Below are positions 34,157 to 41,902 of a stretch of DNA of 64,000 nucleotides, in pieces. The stretch covers positions 1 to 64,000 of the forward strand of contig DASSVP010000023.1 of NCBI GenBank assembly GCA_035705985.1, given 5' to 3'. Position 1 is the first letter of the stretch. Each line of letters starts with the position of its first letter. The notes under the pieces were generated by a model that did not search any database, was not told where the DNA came from, and saw nothing but the letters and a program-made list of their open reading frames with translations. Source of the DNA: JACVRW01 sp035705985 (GTDB lineage Bacteria; Actinomycetota; Thermoleophilia; Solirubrobacterales; Thermoleophilaceae). The position numbers and the translations under genes are program-made.

Positions 34157-35415
34157 AAGTCCGCGAGCACCTCGCGGGCCGCCTCGACGGTGCGCTCGAC
34201 GTGCGCGTCCGTGTGCGCGAGCGACGGGAACCAGGCCTCGAACTGCGACGGCGGCAGGTACACGCCGCGCTCCAGCATCCCGCGGCAGAAGGCGGCGTGC
34301 GCCTCGAGGTCGCAGGCCTTCGCCTGCACGTAGTCCCGCGGTGGTTCGGGGGCGAAGAACAGCGTGAGAAGACCCGGCGCCTGCACCGCGCTGACGCGAG
34401 CTCCCAGACCCTGCAGGCCCGCCGCAAGCCGCTCGGTCAGCTCCTCCAGCCGGGCGTACGCGTCCTCGTCGAGAAGCCTCAATGTCGCGAGTCCCGCCGC
34501 CGTGGCGAGCGGATTTCCGGAGAGGGTCCCCGCCTGGTACACGTCCCCCGACGGTGCGACTTGCTCCATCAGGTCGCGACGTCCGGCATAGGCCGCAGCG
34601 GGAAGTCCCCCGCCGACGATCTTCCCGAGGATGGTTAGGTCGGGAATCACGTTCTCGCGCTCCTGCGCCCCGCCGCGCGCGACTCGGAAGCCCGTGATCA
34701 CCTCGTCGAAGATCAGCAGCGCCCCCGTCCTGTCCGCGTAGTCGCGGAGCCGCCGAAGGTAACCGTTGCGGGGCGGGACCAGCCCCATGTTCGCGGGATA
34801 CGGCTCGCAGATGACCGCTGCGGCCTCGACGTCGGGCAGGTCGCCGTTCCAGGGCACGATCACCGTGTCCGCCGCCTGGGCCTCCGTGACTCCCGGGCTG
34901 GCGGGGATCGCGTGCGTCGCGAGGCCGGAGCCGGCGTCGGCGAGCAGCCCGTCCACGTGGCCGTGGTAGGCGCCCGCGAACTTCACGATCTTGTCGCGGC
35001 CGGTGGCCGCGCGGGCCAGGCGGATCGCGCTCATCGAGGCCTCGGTGCCGGACGAGGTCATACGCACCATCTCCGCGGACGGCACGCGCTCCACGATCTG
35101 CGCGGCCAGCTCCACCTCCGCCTCGGTGGGTGCGCCGAAGCTCGTCCCGGCCGCGGCCGCCGCGCTCACGGCGGACACGACCTCGGGATGCACGTGGCCC
35201 ACGATCAGCGGGCCCCAGGACATCATCCAGTCCAGGTAGCGGTTGCCGTCCACGTCCACCAGCTCGGCGCCCTCGCCGCGGGCCACGAAGATCGGGTCTC
35301 GGCCGATGGAGCGCATCGCGCGAACGGGCGAGTTCACCCCGCCCGGCAGCAGCTCGAGGGCGCGGTCGTAGGCTGCGGCCGACCGATCGGCCGCTACGCG
35401 TGCTCCGCTTCCCAC
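34153..35415 (-). CDS. hemL: Glutamate-1-semialdehyde 2,1-aminomutase
   Basis: 420 residues. Class III aminotransferase motifs: ELLPGGVNSPVRA at the N-terminus, VDVDGNRYLDWMMSWGPLIVGH, MTSSGTEASMSAIRLAR, ALLIFDEVITGFRV, and the PLP Lys in LTILGKIVGGGLP. It forms 5-aminolevulinate from glutamate-1-semialdehyde, the C5 entry to tetrapyrroles. Start taken as a GTG at 35415, overlapping the AhbAB gene by 22 bases because no better start lies at the conserved N-terminus. hemA is not in the window. Confidence 0.94.
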   Translation of the reverse strand: MGSGARVAADRSAAAYDRALELLPGGVNSPVRAMRSIGRDPIFVARGEGAELVDVDGNRYLDWMMSWGPLIVGHVHPEVVSAVSAAAAAGTSFGAPTEAEVELAAQIVERVPSAEMVRMTSSGTEASMSAIRLARAATGRDKIVKFAGAYHGHVDGLLADAGSGLATHAIPASPGVTEAQAADTVIVPWNGDLPDVEAAAVICEPYPANMGLVPPRNGYLRRLRDYADRTGALLIFDEVITGFRVARGGAQERENVIPDLTILGKIVGGGLPAAAYAGRRDLMEQVAPSGDVYQAGTLSGNPLATAAGLATLRLLDEDAYARLEELTERLAAGLQGLGARVSAVQAPGLLTLFFAPEPPRDYVQAKACDLEAHAAFCRGMLERGVYLPPSQFEAWFPSLAHTDAHVERTVEAAREVLADL

Positions 35416-36464
35416 CGCTTGTGGTCGTCCGTGAAATAGCGAAGGCGGGTCTTCTTGAACTCGGTGGAGGAGTAGAGCGTGCGCCGCTCCTCGATGCCGG
35501 TGTCCGCGGCGATCGAGTCGAGGATCGCGTCGCACTCCTCCTTCGAGCGGCCGTGCGCCATCGTGAAGACCGAGTATGGCCAGTCGGCGTAGGTCGGCCG
35601 CTGGTAGCAGTGCGAGATGCCGCGGAAGGACGCCATGCGCGGGCCGATCTCGAGGATCCGTTCCTCCGGGACCTTCCAGACGCCCATGCCGTTGGCGGAG
35701 AAGCCGGCCCGCCGGTGGAAGAGGATCGCGGCCACGCGGCGCAGTGCTCGGCGCTCCTTCATCGACTCGAGGTGCCCCAGCAGCTCGCCCTGCGAGCTCC
35801 CGAGCTCCGCCGCGGCGCGCGCGAACGGCTCGGACACGACCTCCATCGGCCCCTGGGCGGCGCGGATGACCGCTATGTCGCGGTCCGACAGCTCGACTGC
35901 CTCGGGCTCCCGGTGGTCCACGGCCTCGGCCGCCGCCGCTAGCGTCTCCGTGCCCTTCTCCATCTCGAGGTCCATGCGGATCTTGAACAGGCGCAGGGTC
36001 GGCAGCTGGCGCACGGACTCCGCTCCGGTCAACCGCTGGAGCACGTCCAGGGTCCCGTCGAGACCCAACCGCGAGCCGGGCTCGGTGGCGATCGTGAACC
36101 AGAGGTTGAAGTCGTGGTCGCGCAGGTAGTTGTGCGAGACGCCCGGGTGCGAGTTGATGATCTTGGCCGCGCGCCACGGGTTCTCCGGATCGACCCTCGC
36201 CGCCACGAGCATCGAGCTGTACCCGAGCACGCGTGTGTCGAAGATCGGCGTGATCTCGCGGATGATGCGCTCGTCCAGCAGGCGGACGGTTCGGGACAGA
36301 ACCTCCTCCTCCGGGACGCCCGCCAGCTCCGCCACGTGGGCGAACGGACGCGGCGCGATCGGAAAGCTGCCCTGGAGCAGGTTGAGGAGCTTGCGGTCCA
36401 GCTCGTCGAGCGGGACGGCGGACCCGTCCTTTCGGCTCCGAACCTTCGCTATCGGCTGAGCCAC
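35394..36464 (-). CDS. Fused siroheme decarboxylase AhbA-AhbB (AsnC/Lrp-like)
   Basis: 356 residues made of two tandem AsnC/Lrp-like modules. Module 1 (about 15-170): LDELDRKLLNLLQGSFPIAPRPFAHVAELAG and IFDTRVLGYSSMLVAARV, as in AhbA/NirD-type proteins. Module 2 (about 190-340): LSDRDIAVIRAAQG, RRAGFSANGMGVWKV, ISHCYQRPTYADWPYSVFTMAHG and LYSSTEFKKTRLRY, matching AhbB/NirH with its His- and Tyr-rich active site. Separate AhbA and AhbB proteins decarboxylate siroheme to didecarboxysiroheme in the alternative heme pathway; NirDLGH do the same for heme d1. Lies between hemB and hemL, with overlaps both sides. Confidence 0.85.
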   Translation of the reverse strand: MAQPIAKVRSRKDGSAVPLDELDRKLLNLLQGSFPIAPRPFAHVAELAGVPEEEVLSRTVRLLDERIIREITPIFDTRVLGYSSMLVAARVDPENPWRAAKIINSHPGVSHNYLRDHDFNLWFTIATEPGSRLGLDGTLDVLQRLTGAESVRQLPTLRLFKIRMDLEMEKGTETLAAAAEAVDHREPEAVELSDRDIAVIRAAQGPMEVVSEPFARAAAELGSSQGELLGHLESMKERRALRRVAAILFHRRAGFSANGMGVWKVPEERILEIGPRMASFRGISHCYQRPTYADWPYSVFTMAHGRSKEECDAILDSIAADTGIEERRTLYSSTEFKKTRLRYFTDDHKRWEAEHA

Positions 36465-37423
36465 CGGGCCACGTCCTTCGCGTGGTAGGTGATCACGATG
36501 TCGGCGCCCGCGCGGCGGATCGCGACGAGGCTCTCCAGCACCGTGGACTGCTCGTCCAGGTAGCCGGCGGCCGCCGCGGCCTTCACCATCGCGTACTCGC
36601 CGCTCACGTTGTAGGCGGCCACGGGCACGCGCGTGGCGTCCTTCACGCGCCGGATCACGTCGAGGTAGGGGAGCGCCGGCTTCACCATGACCATGTCCGC
36701 GCCCTCCTCCACGTCGAGCAGCGCCTCGCGCACGGCCTCGTCGGAGTTCGCGGGGTCCATCTGGTAGCTGCGCCGGTCGCCGAACGCCGGTGTGGAGCCG
36801 GCCGCCTCGCGGAACGGGCCGTAGAACGCGGAGGCGAACTTGGCGGAGTAGGCGATGATCGGCAGGTCCTTGTGGCCCTCGGCGTCGAGCTGCGAGCGCA
36901 GCGCGCCGACCCGGCCGTCCATCATGTCGCTCGGTGCGACGGCGTCGGCGCCCGAGCGGGCATGGGAGATCGCCGTCTTCGCGAGCAGCTCGAGGCTCAC
37001 GTCGTTGTCGACCGAGCCGTCGTCGAGCACCACGCCGCAGTGCCCATGCGACGTGTAGGCGCACAGGCAGACGTCCGTGATCACGAGCAGGTCCGGATGG
37101 GCGTCCTTGAGCGCGCGCACGGCGAGCTGCACGACGCCCTCGTCGTCATGGGCGCCCGAGCCCTGCTCGTCCTTCTCAGCGGGCACGCCGAACAGCAGCA
37201 CGGCCGGGATGCCCAGCGAGTGCGCCTCGCCGGCCTCCTCGACCGCGTTCGAGATCGACATGCGTTCGACCCCGGGCATGGCCTCGACCGGCGTGCGGTC
37301 CTCCCCGAGCTGCACGAACATCGGCAGCACGAGGTCGGCGGGCATGAGCGTGGTCTCGCGGACGAGCTCGCGCATGACGCCGGTCTTGCGCAGGCGGCGC
37401 AGTCTTGTGGCCGGAAAGGGCAT
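36449..37423 (-). CDS. hemB: Porphobilinogen synthase
   Basis: 324 residues. TIM-barrel motifs: FVQLGEDRTPVEAMPGVERMSI, ITDVCLCAYTSHGHCGV with the Cys/His metal ligands of zinc-type enzymes, APSDMMDGRVGALR, catalytic Lys in IAYSAKFASAFYGPFR and MVKPALPYLDVI with the second Lys. It condenses two 5-aminolevulinate molecules. First gene of a run hemB-ahbAB-hemL-hypothetical-qcrABC-menG; starts at ATG with CCCGGAG upstream and a TAGACT box at 12 bases. Confidence 0.97.
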   Translation of the reverse strand: MPFPATRLRRLRKTGVMRELVRETTLMPADLVLPMFVQLGEDRTPVEAMPGVERMSISNAVEEAGEAHSLGIPAVLLFGVPAEKDEQGSGAHDDEGVVQLAVRALKDAHPDLLVITDVCLCAYTSHGHCGVVLDDGSVDNDVSLELLAKTAISHARSGADAVAPSDMMDGRVGALRSQLDAEGHKDLPIIAYSAKFASAFYGPFREAAGSTPAFGDRRSYQMDPANSDEAVREALLDVEEGADMVMVKPALPYLDVIRRVKDATRVPVAAYNVSGEYAMVKAAAAAGYLDEQSTVLESLVAIRRAGADIVITYHAKDVARWLSR

Positions 37424-37435
37424 CTCCGGGAGTTC

Positions 37436-37441
37436 AGTCTA
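37436..37441 (-). promoter_or_regulatory. Putative hemB -10 box (TAGACT)
   Basis: TAGACT on the minus strand, 12 bases before the hemB ATG. It overlaps the stop codon of the SnoaL-like gene. A short purine run (CCCGGAG) sits between box and start. Confidence 0.4.
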
Positions 37442-37831
37442 GGTGGCCCCGAGCGCCTGCACGGCCGCGTCGCGGTCGAGGAAGGCCTCGAGTCGCCAGA
37501 TCAGTCCCTCGCGGAACTCGAGCAGGTGGTACATATCGCCCTCGATGGCGGCGCCGCTTGCGCGACCGCGGGCGCGGACCTGGATCGTGCACAGCGACCG
37601 CTCGCCCCGCTCCTCGACGCCCGTGACCCGCGTCTCGAAGGTCTCCCACTCGCCGTGGAGGTCGCGCATCCAGTCACGCAGCCCGTCGTGGCCGCGGTAG
37701 ACGCCCGTGCCGATGTTCGCGCCGAGGATCGGGCGCGCCTCGCTCTCCGGGTGCGTCAGCGACACCAGCATGTCGAGATCGCGGCGCGTCCAGGCGTCGT
37801 ACGCGCGGTCGATCGTCTCCTCGCGCGTCAC
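37439..37831 (-). CDS. SnoaL-like/NTF2-fold protein
   Basis: 130 residues from a GTG overlapping the stop of the ABC permease (GTGA). The cone-shaped NTF2 fold is suggested by the N-terminal helix EETIDRAYDAWTRRDLDMLVSLTHPE, the GHDGLRDWMRDLHGEWETFE helix, and strands around VRARGRASGAAIEGDMYHLLEF and IWRLEAFLDRDAA. These small proteins are often isomerases, hydrolases or binding modules. No catalytic residues can be assigned. Possibly cotranscribed with the ABC exporter genes upstream. Confidence 0.75.
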   Translation of the reverse strand: MTREETIDRAYDAWTRRDLDMLVSLTHPESEARPILGANIGTGVYRGHDGLRDWMRDLHGEWETFETRVTGVEERGERSLCTIQVRARGRASGAAIEGDMYHLLEFREGLIWRLEAFLDRDAAVQALGAT

Positions 37832-39165
37832 GCGAAGCGCCTCAGCGCGAGCCTGCCGAGGGCGCCGAACACGACGGTGAGCAGCGCGAGGTGGAGCAGC
37901 GGGCCGCCGAGGTCGCCCACGTCGTTGAGCGCGGCGTCCAGGGCGTCGAGAGTGGGCTTGAACGGGAACGCCGCCGAGATCGCGCGGGTGACGTCGTAGA
38001 GCGCCGGCGCCACCGCGCCGGACGGCACGAGCGCGAGGAACGCCAGCGGCAGGCAGAGCATGAAGGCGAGCAGCGAGGCCGCGCGCACGTCGCGGGTGAG
38101 CCCGCCTATGGCCAGGCCGAGCGCCGCGAAGGCCAGCGCTCCGAGCGCGAGGGCGGCGAGCCAGAGCGGGAACCGGCCCCAGTCGACCTCCACGAACAGC
38201 GCCAGGCCGGCGAGCATCAGGAGGCACACGACCACCGAGCACGCGGCGGCGAGGCCCGCCTTCTCGGCGAGCAGCCCGGTGCGCGAGACGAGCCCCCGCA
38301 CGAGGCGCGCGAACGCGTTCTCCTCGCGCTCGAGCGCGAGCATCCCGGCGGCCAGCAGCAAGGTGATGAACATCAGCGACACGGCCACCGCGAGCGCGAC
38401 GGCGAACGAGCTGAGCGACGTGGTCCCGCCCTCGAGCGGCGTCGCCTTCACGCGGATCGGCTCGCCCACGACCGCGAGCACGTCGTCCGAGAAGGCGAGG
38501 TTCTCGCGCGCCAGGCGGCTGAACGTGATCACCCGGTCGAGCTCCTCGCGCTCCTCCGACCCCGACGGCAGGTCGGCGCGGGTCTGCTCCAGGATCGCCT
38601 CGGCGCGCTGCAAGCCGAGCACGTCGAAGGTCTGGCCGAGGAACGTGTAGTCGCCGCCCTTGCTGATCAGGTCGAGCAGCGAGAGCGCCTCCTCGGCCAC
38701 ACGCTTCGTGAGGGCCGCGTTCGCGGACTGGACCTGCGCCCTGATCGTGTTCTCCACGTACTGGCGCTTGGCCGGGTCCTCGGCGTTGTAGAAGACCTCG
38801 ACGGTGCCGGGCTCGAGCGACGACTGGATGTTCGTCGCGAGGTCGTCAGGGATCACGAGCGCGCCGAGCACGTCGCCGTCGCGCACCTTGCGGATCGCCT
38901 CCTCGCGGCTGTCGGCGCGCACGGGCTCGATCGCGTCGAAGAGGCGCCGCCCCTCGGCGGCGAGATCGATCCTGTCTCCGCCGAGCTCGACCACCGCCGA
39001 CTGCCCGGCGAGGCCGTTGTAGAAGGCCACCTCCGGCTTGTCGGGCCCGCGCGACAGCGCGAAGCCGATCAGCACCGCGATCACCACCGGGTAGAGCACG
39101 AGCAGCGCCACGAGGAGCGGCGAGCGGCGCAGGATCCTCAGGTCCTTGAGGAACAGCCAGCGCAT
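37828..39165 (-). CDS. ABC-2 type transporter permease
   Basis: 445 residues. One N-terminal helix (LLVALLVLYPVVIAVLIGFAL), a large extracytoplasmic loop of about 190 residues, then five to six membrane helices from about residue 245 on (YhgE/YadH-like ABC-2 permease topology). The loop contains VLGALVIPDDLATNIQSSL and FYNAEDPAKRQYVENTI, typical of ABC-2 exporters related to antibiotic, Na+ or lipid efflux. The ATG shares one base with the upstream ATPase stop. Substrate unknown. Confidence 0.85.
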   Translation of the reverse strand: MRWLFLKDLRILRRSPLLVALLVLYPVVIAVLIGFALSRGPDKPEVAFYNGLAGQSAVVELGGDRIDLAAEGRRLFDAIEPVRADSREEAIRKVRDGDVLGALVIPDDLATNIQSSLEPGTVEVFYNAEDPAKRQYVENTIRAQVQSANAALTKRVAEEALSLLDLISKGGDYTFLGQTFDVLGLQRAEAILEQTRADLPSGSEEREELDRVITFSRLARENLAFSDDVLAVVGEPIRVKATPLEGGTTSLSSFAVALAVAVSLMFITLLLAAGMLALEREENAFARLVRGLVSRTGLLAEKAGLAAACSVVVCLLMLAGLALFVEVDWGRFPLWLAALALGALAFAALGLAIGGLTRDVRAASLLAFMLCLPLAFLALVPSGAVAPALYDVTRAISAAFPFKPTLDALDAALNDVGDLGGPLLHLALLTVVFGALGRLALRRFA

Positions 39166-39875
39166 CAGTGGCCGCGCTCGCGGAGGAACTCCACGAACGC
39201 CTCCTCGAAGTCGAGGCCGGTGGTTCCCACCGCGCGCTCGAGCTCGCGCGGCGGGCCGTCGAAGAGGCGCTCGCCGTCGGCGAGGACGATCAGCTGGCTC
39301 GCGTAGCGGTCAGCCTCCTGGATGTTGTGGGTGGCGTAGATGACCGTCGTCCCCTCGCCCGCGAGGCGGCCGATGAACTCCCACAGGCGGGCCCGCTGGC
39401 GCGGGTCGAGGGCGGCGCTCGGCTCGTCGAGCAGGAGCACCTCGGGCTCGGCGAGCAGGCCGATAGCGATGTTCACGCGCTGCCTGTTGCCGCCCGAGAG
39501 CGTGCTCACCTGGTCGCCGGCGCGCTCTCGCAGGTCTGTGAGCTCGAGCATGCGGTCGACGGTCGCGCCGGTGTCGGGGCAGCGCTCGAGGCGCGCGAAC
39601 AGCGACAGGTTCTCCTCGACCGTGAGCTTGCCGTAGAGCGCCGCCTGCTGGGGGACCCACCCCGTGCCCTCCGGGCGTACGGTGAGCTCACCCTCGTCCG
39701 CCCGCTGGATGCCGGCAAGGATCGACAGGAGCGTGGTCTTGCCGGCTCCGTTCGGCCCGATCACGGCCACCAGCTCGCCCCTGCCGGCGGAGAGCGAGAC
39801 GCCCCGCAGCGCCGCCCTCTCGCCATAGCGCTTGACGAGGTCGCGCGCCGCGAGCGTGACGGTCGCCGTCTCCAC
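39165..39875 (-). CDS. ABC transporter ATP-binding protein
   Basis: 236 residues from GTG. Walker A VIGPNGAGKTTL near residue 39, Q loop at VPQQAALYGKL, signature STLSGGNRQRVNIAIGLL (LSGGN instead of LSGGQ), Walker B VLLLDEPSAALD and H loop YATHNIQ. It powers the adjacent ABC-2 permease, probably as a homodimer. Divergent from the YmdB gene with a 28-base gap. Confidence 0.92.
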   Translation of the reverse strand: METATVTLAARDLVKRYGERAALRGVSLSAGRGELVAVIGPNGAGKTTLLSILAGIQRADEGELTVRPEGTGWVPQQAALYGKLTVEENLSLFARLERCPDTGATVDRMLELTDLRERAGDQVSTLSGGNRQRVNIAIGLLAEPEVLLLDEPSAALDPRQRARLWEFIGRLAGEGTTVIYATHNIQEADRYASQLIVLADGERLFDGPPRELERAVGTTGLDFEEAFVEFLRERGH

Positions 39876-39889
39876 GGCGCGCAGGTTGG

Positions 39890-39895
39890 CAGAAT
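39890..39895 (+). promoter_or_regulatory. Putative leaderless -10 box (CAGAAT)
   Basis: CAGAAT, 8 bases before the GTG of the YmdB-type gene; deviates from TANNNT in the first base only. Confidence 0.3.
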
Positions 39896-39903
39896 CGCCC
39901 ACG

Positions 39904-40683
39904 GTGAAGCTCCTCTTCGTCGGAGACGTGGTGGGCGGCCTCGGGCGGAGGACGCTCGCGTCGCTGCTTCCTGGCCTACGCGACGCGCACCGGCCGGACT
40001 TCGTGATCGTGAACGGCGAGAACGTCGCGGGCGGCGTGGGGATCACGCAGAAGACCGCGCGCGAGCTGCTCGAGATGGGCGCCGACGCGATCACGCTCGG
40101 CAACCACGCCTATCGGCACCGCGAGGTCTACGAGCTCCTCGACCGCGAGGAGCGGATCGTGCGGCCGGCGAACTACCCGAAGGGCTCGCCGGGGCGCGGG
40201 CACACCGTCGTGGAGAAGGACGGCGTGCGCCTCGGGGTCGTGAACCTGTCCGGCCTGGTGTTCCTCCAGGCGGTGCGCTCGCCGTTCGCGGAGGCAGACG
40301 CGGTGCTCGCGGAGCTGCGCGACCGGGCCGACGCTGTGCTCGTGGACATGCACGCCGAGGCGACCAGCGAGAAGGTGGCGATGGGCTGGCATCTCGACGG
40401 CCGGGTGACCGCGTGCGTGGGCACCCACACGCACGTGCCGACGTCCGACGCGCGCGTGCTGCCGGGCGGCACCGCCTACGTGACGGACGTGGGAATGACC
40501 GGCCCGCGGGGCGGGGTGATCGGCGTGAAGCGCGAGCAGGCCCTCGAGCGCTTCGTGACGCTCACGAACGTGCGCTTCGAGACCTCGGACGAGGACCCGT
40601 GGCTGAATGCGCTGCTGATCGAGGCGGACGCCGGCGGCCGCGCGACGTCGGTGGAGCAGCTACTGATGCCGGCGAAGCTGTAA
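39904..40683 (+). CDS. YmdB-family metallophosphoesterase
   Basis: 259 residues from GTG. Calcineurin-like motifs of the YmdB/DR1281 family: LLFVGDVVGGLGRR, FVIVNGENVAGGVGIT, ITLGNHAYRHREVY, VLVDMHAEATSEKVAMGWHLDGRV and VGTHTHVPTSDARVLPGGTAYVTDVGMTGP. In Bacillus this enzyme hydrolyses 2',3'-cyclic nucleotides and cAMP and influences RNA turnover and biofilm formation; the gene often lies next to rny, which is absent here. The last 122 bases are antisense to the C-terminus-coding part of the glycosyltransferase on the other strand. Confidence 0.93.
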   Translation: MKLLFVGDVVGGLGRRTLASLLPGLRDAHRPDFVIVNGENVAGGVGITQKTARELLEMGADAITLGNHAYRHREVYELLDREERIVRPANYPKGSPGRGHTVVEKDGVRLGVVNLSGLVFLQAVRSPFAEADAVLAELRDRADAVLVDMHAEATSEKVAMGWHLDGRVTACVGTHTHVPTSDARVLPGGTAYVTDVGMTGPRGGVIGVKREQALERFVTLTNVRFETSDEDPWLNALLIEADAGGRATSVEQLLMPAKL

Positions 40684-41902
40684 AGGGGCGCCCAACCCTC
40701 GGGTAGGGGTCTGACCCCTTTCTGAGGGTTTCCCCGCGAATCGCGCGAGCCGCGAGCACGACCACCGCGAGCAGCGCCAGGTTCCGAGCGGCCACGATCG
40801 CGATCGCCCACGGGTCGCGGGCGACCACGTCGACGTAGTGCGCCGGGAACTCGATCTGCGTCAGCACCGCGACCACCGCAACGGCTCCCGCAAGGGCGTG
40901 CAGCCGCCACGCGAACGCGAGCGCCCCGAGCGGCAACACCCAGACCGCGAACTGCGGCGAGAGCACCTTGCCGAGGACGGCGAAGCCGGCGACCGCCGCG
41001 AGCGAGGCGAGGACGAGCTCGCGCCGAGCGCCGTCGCTTCCGGCCAACCTCACGCACATGAGTGCGACGAGTGCGACAAAGGCGGCCCCGAAGAGCCAGG
41101 TGACCGCGTCCGCCGCCGGGTGCAGGAGGCCGTCCGATCTGTGACTCGAGACGTTCTCCGCCTCGCCAAGGCCGATCGCGTCGAGGCCGAGGAGCGCGAG
41201 CGCCGGGGAGCTCTCGACCTGGACGGGGCGCTCGAGGTGGTAGCGCACGGCGTCGAGCGCACCCTCAGGCGAGATCGCCGCCGCGGCGCTTCCAACCGCC
41301 ACGATTGCCGCCGCGCAAGCCAGTGCCGCCTGCCATGCGAGCTTCGAGTGGCGGGCGGCCAGCCAGGTCAGCGCAATCGGGACCGCGACCAGCGGGAAGC
41401 CCTTCGTCATCGCTCCCACGCCGAGCACGGCCAGGCCGCTGCGTGGGCGCTCGTTGCACAGGAGCAGCAGCGCGCCGAGCAGCAACGCGACCGGGAAGAG
41501 GTCGAAGTGGGTTCGGAGGAGCGCTCCGCACAGCAGCGGCATCAGCGCCGCCGCGACCATCGCCCGGTGCGCCTCTCCGCCCGTCGCCCGCGCCAGCGCG
41601 CCGCACAGCACCACGACGGCCCCCGCGCCGAGCAGGGTCCATGCCGCGTACGCCCACCGGAACTCCTCCTCGCCGGTGCCGAGCACGCCGGGCAGCGCGA
41701 TCACCGGCGCGGCCAGCGGCGGGTACTCGAACGCGATGTCGCGGTACGGGAGGGAGCCGGAGAGGAACGGCTCCGCGAACGTCCTGTAGACGAACAGGTC
41801 GTTCACGCGCTCGTCCGACCACGGGGCAACCCAGAGCGTGAGAGCCCAGCCGGCGGTGAGGAGAGCCAGGCCCGCGAAGAGCCACGGCCGCGAGCCGCTC
41901 AC
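40562..41902 (-). CDS. GT87-like polytopic glycosyltransferase
   Basis: 446 residues from a GTG overlapping the stop of the next upstream gene (GTGA). About ten membrane helices. The first loop has the DxxVYRTFAEPFLSGSLPYRDIAFEYPPLA motif of GT87/DUF2029 mannosyltransferases, and THFDLFPVALLLGAL follows. Such enzymes use polyprenyl-phosphate sugars on the outer face to build arabinomannan- or PIM-like glycans. The last ~60 codons read through a nested hairpin at 40694-40730 and then 122 bases antisense to the YmdB gene, giving a low-complexity basic tail; the natural stop may have been lost. Confidence 0.75.
   Translation of the reverse strand: MSGSRPWLFAGLALLTAGWALTLWVAPWSDERVNDLFVYRTFAEPFLSGSLPYRDIAFEYPPLAAPVIALPGVLGTGEEEFRWAYAAWTLLGAGAVVVLCGALARATGGEAHRAMVAAALMPLLCGALLRTHFDLFPVALLLGALLLLCNERPRSGLAVLGVGAMTKGFPLVAVPIALTWLAARHSKLAWQAALACAAAIVAVGSAAAAISPEGALDAVRYHLERPVQVESSPALALLGLDAIGLGEAENVSSHRSDGLLHPAADAVTWLFGAAFVALVALMCVRLAGSDGARRELVLASLAAVAGFAVLGKVLSPQFAVWVLPLGALAFAWRLHALAGAVAVVAVLTQIEFPAHYVDVVARDPWAIAIVAARNLALLAVVVLAARAIRGETLRKGSDPYPRVGRPFTASPASVAAPPTSRGRRRPPRSAAHSATGPRPRSRSARS
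40694..40730. repeat. Nested palindrome (REP-like or terminator)
   Basis: Outer arms AACCCTC / GAGGGTT (7 bp) enclose inner arms AGGGGT / ACCCCT (6 bp) around CTG. It lies 11 bases after the YmdB stop and inside the reading frame of the convergent glycosyltransferase. The core AGGGGTCTGACCCCT resembles short palindromes found repeatedly in bacterial intergenic regions. It has no clear T tract, so termination on either strand would be weak. Confidence 0.55.

Noticed and set aside
33735..34427. 230-codon minus-strand frame near hemL
   Set aside because: Arg/Ser-rich shadow of hemL and of the hypothetical at 33776-34156.
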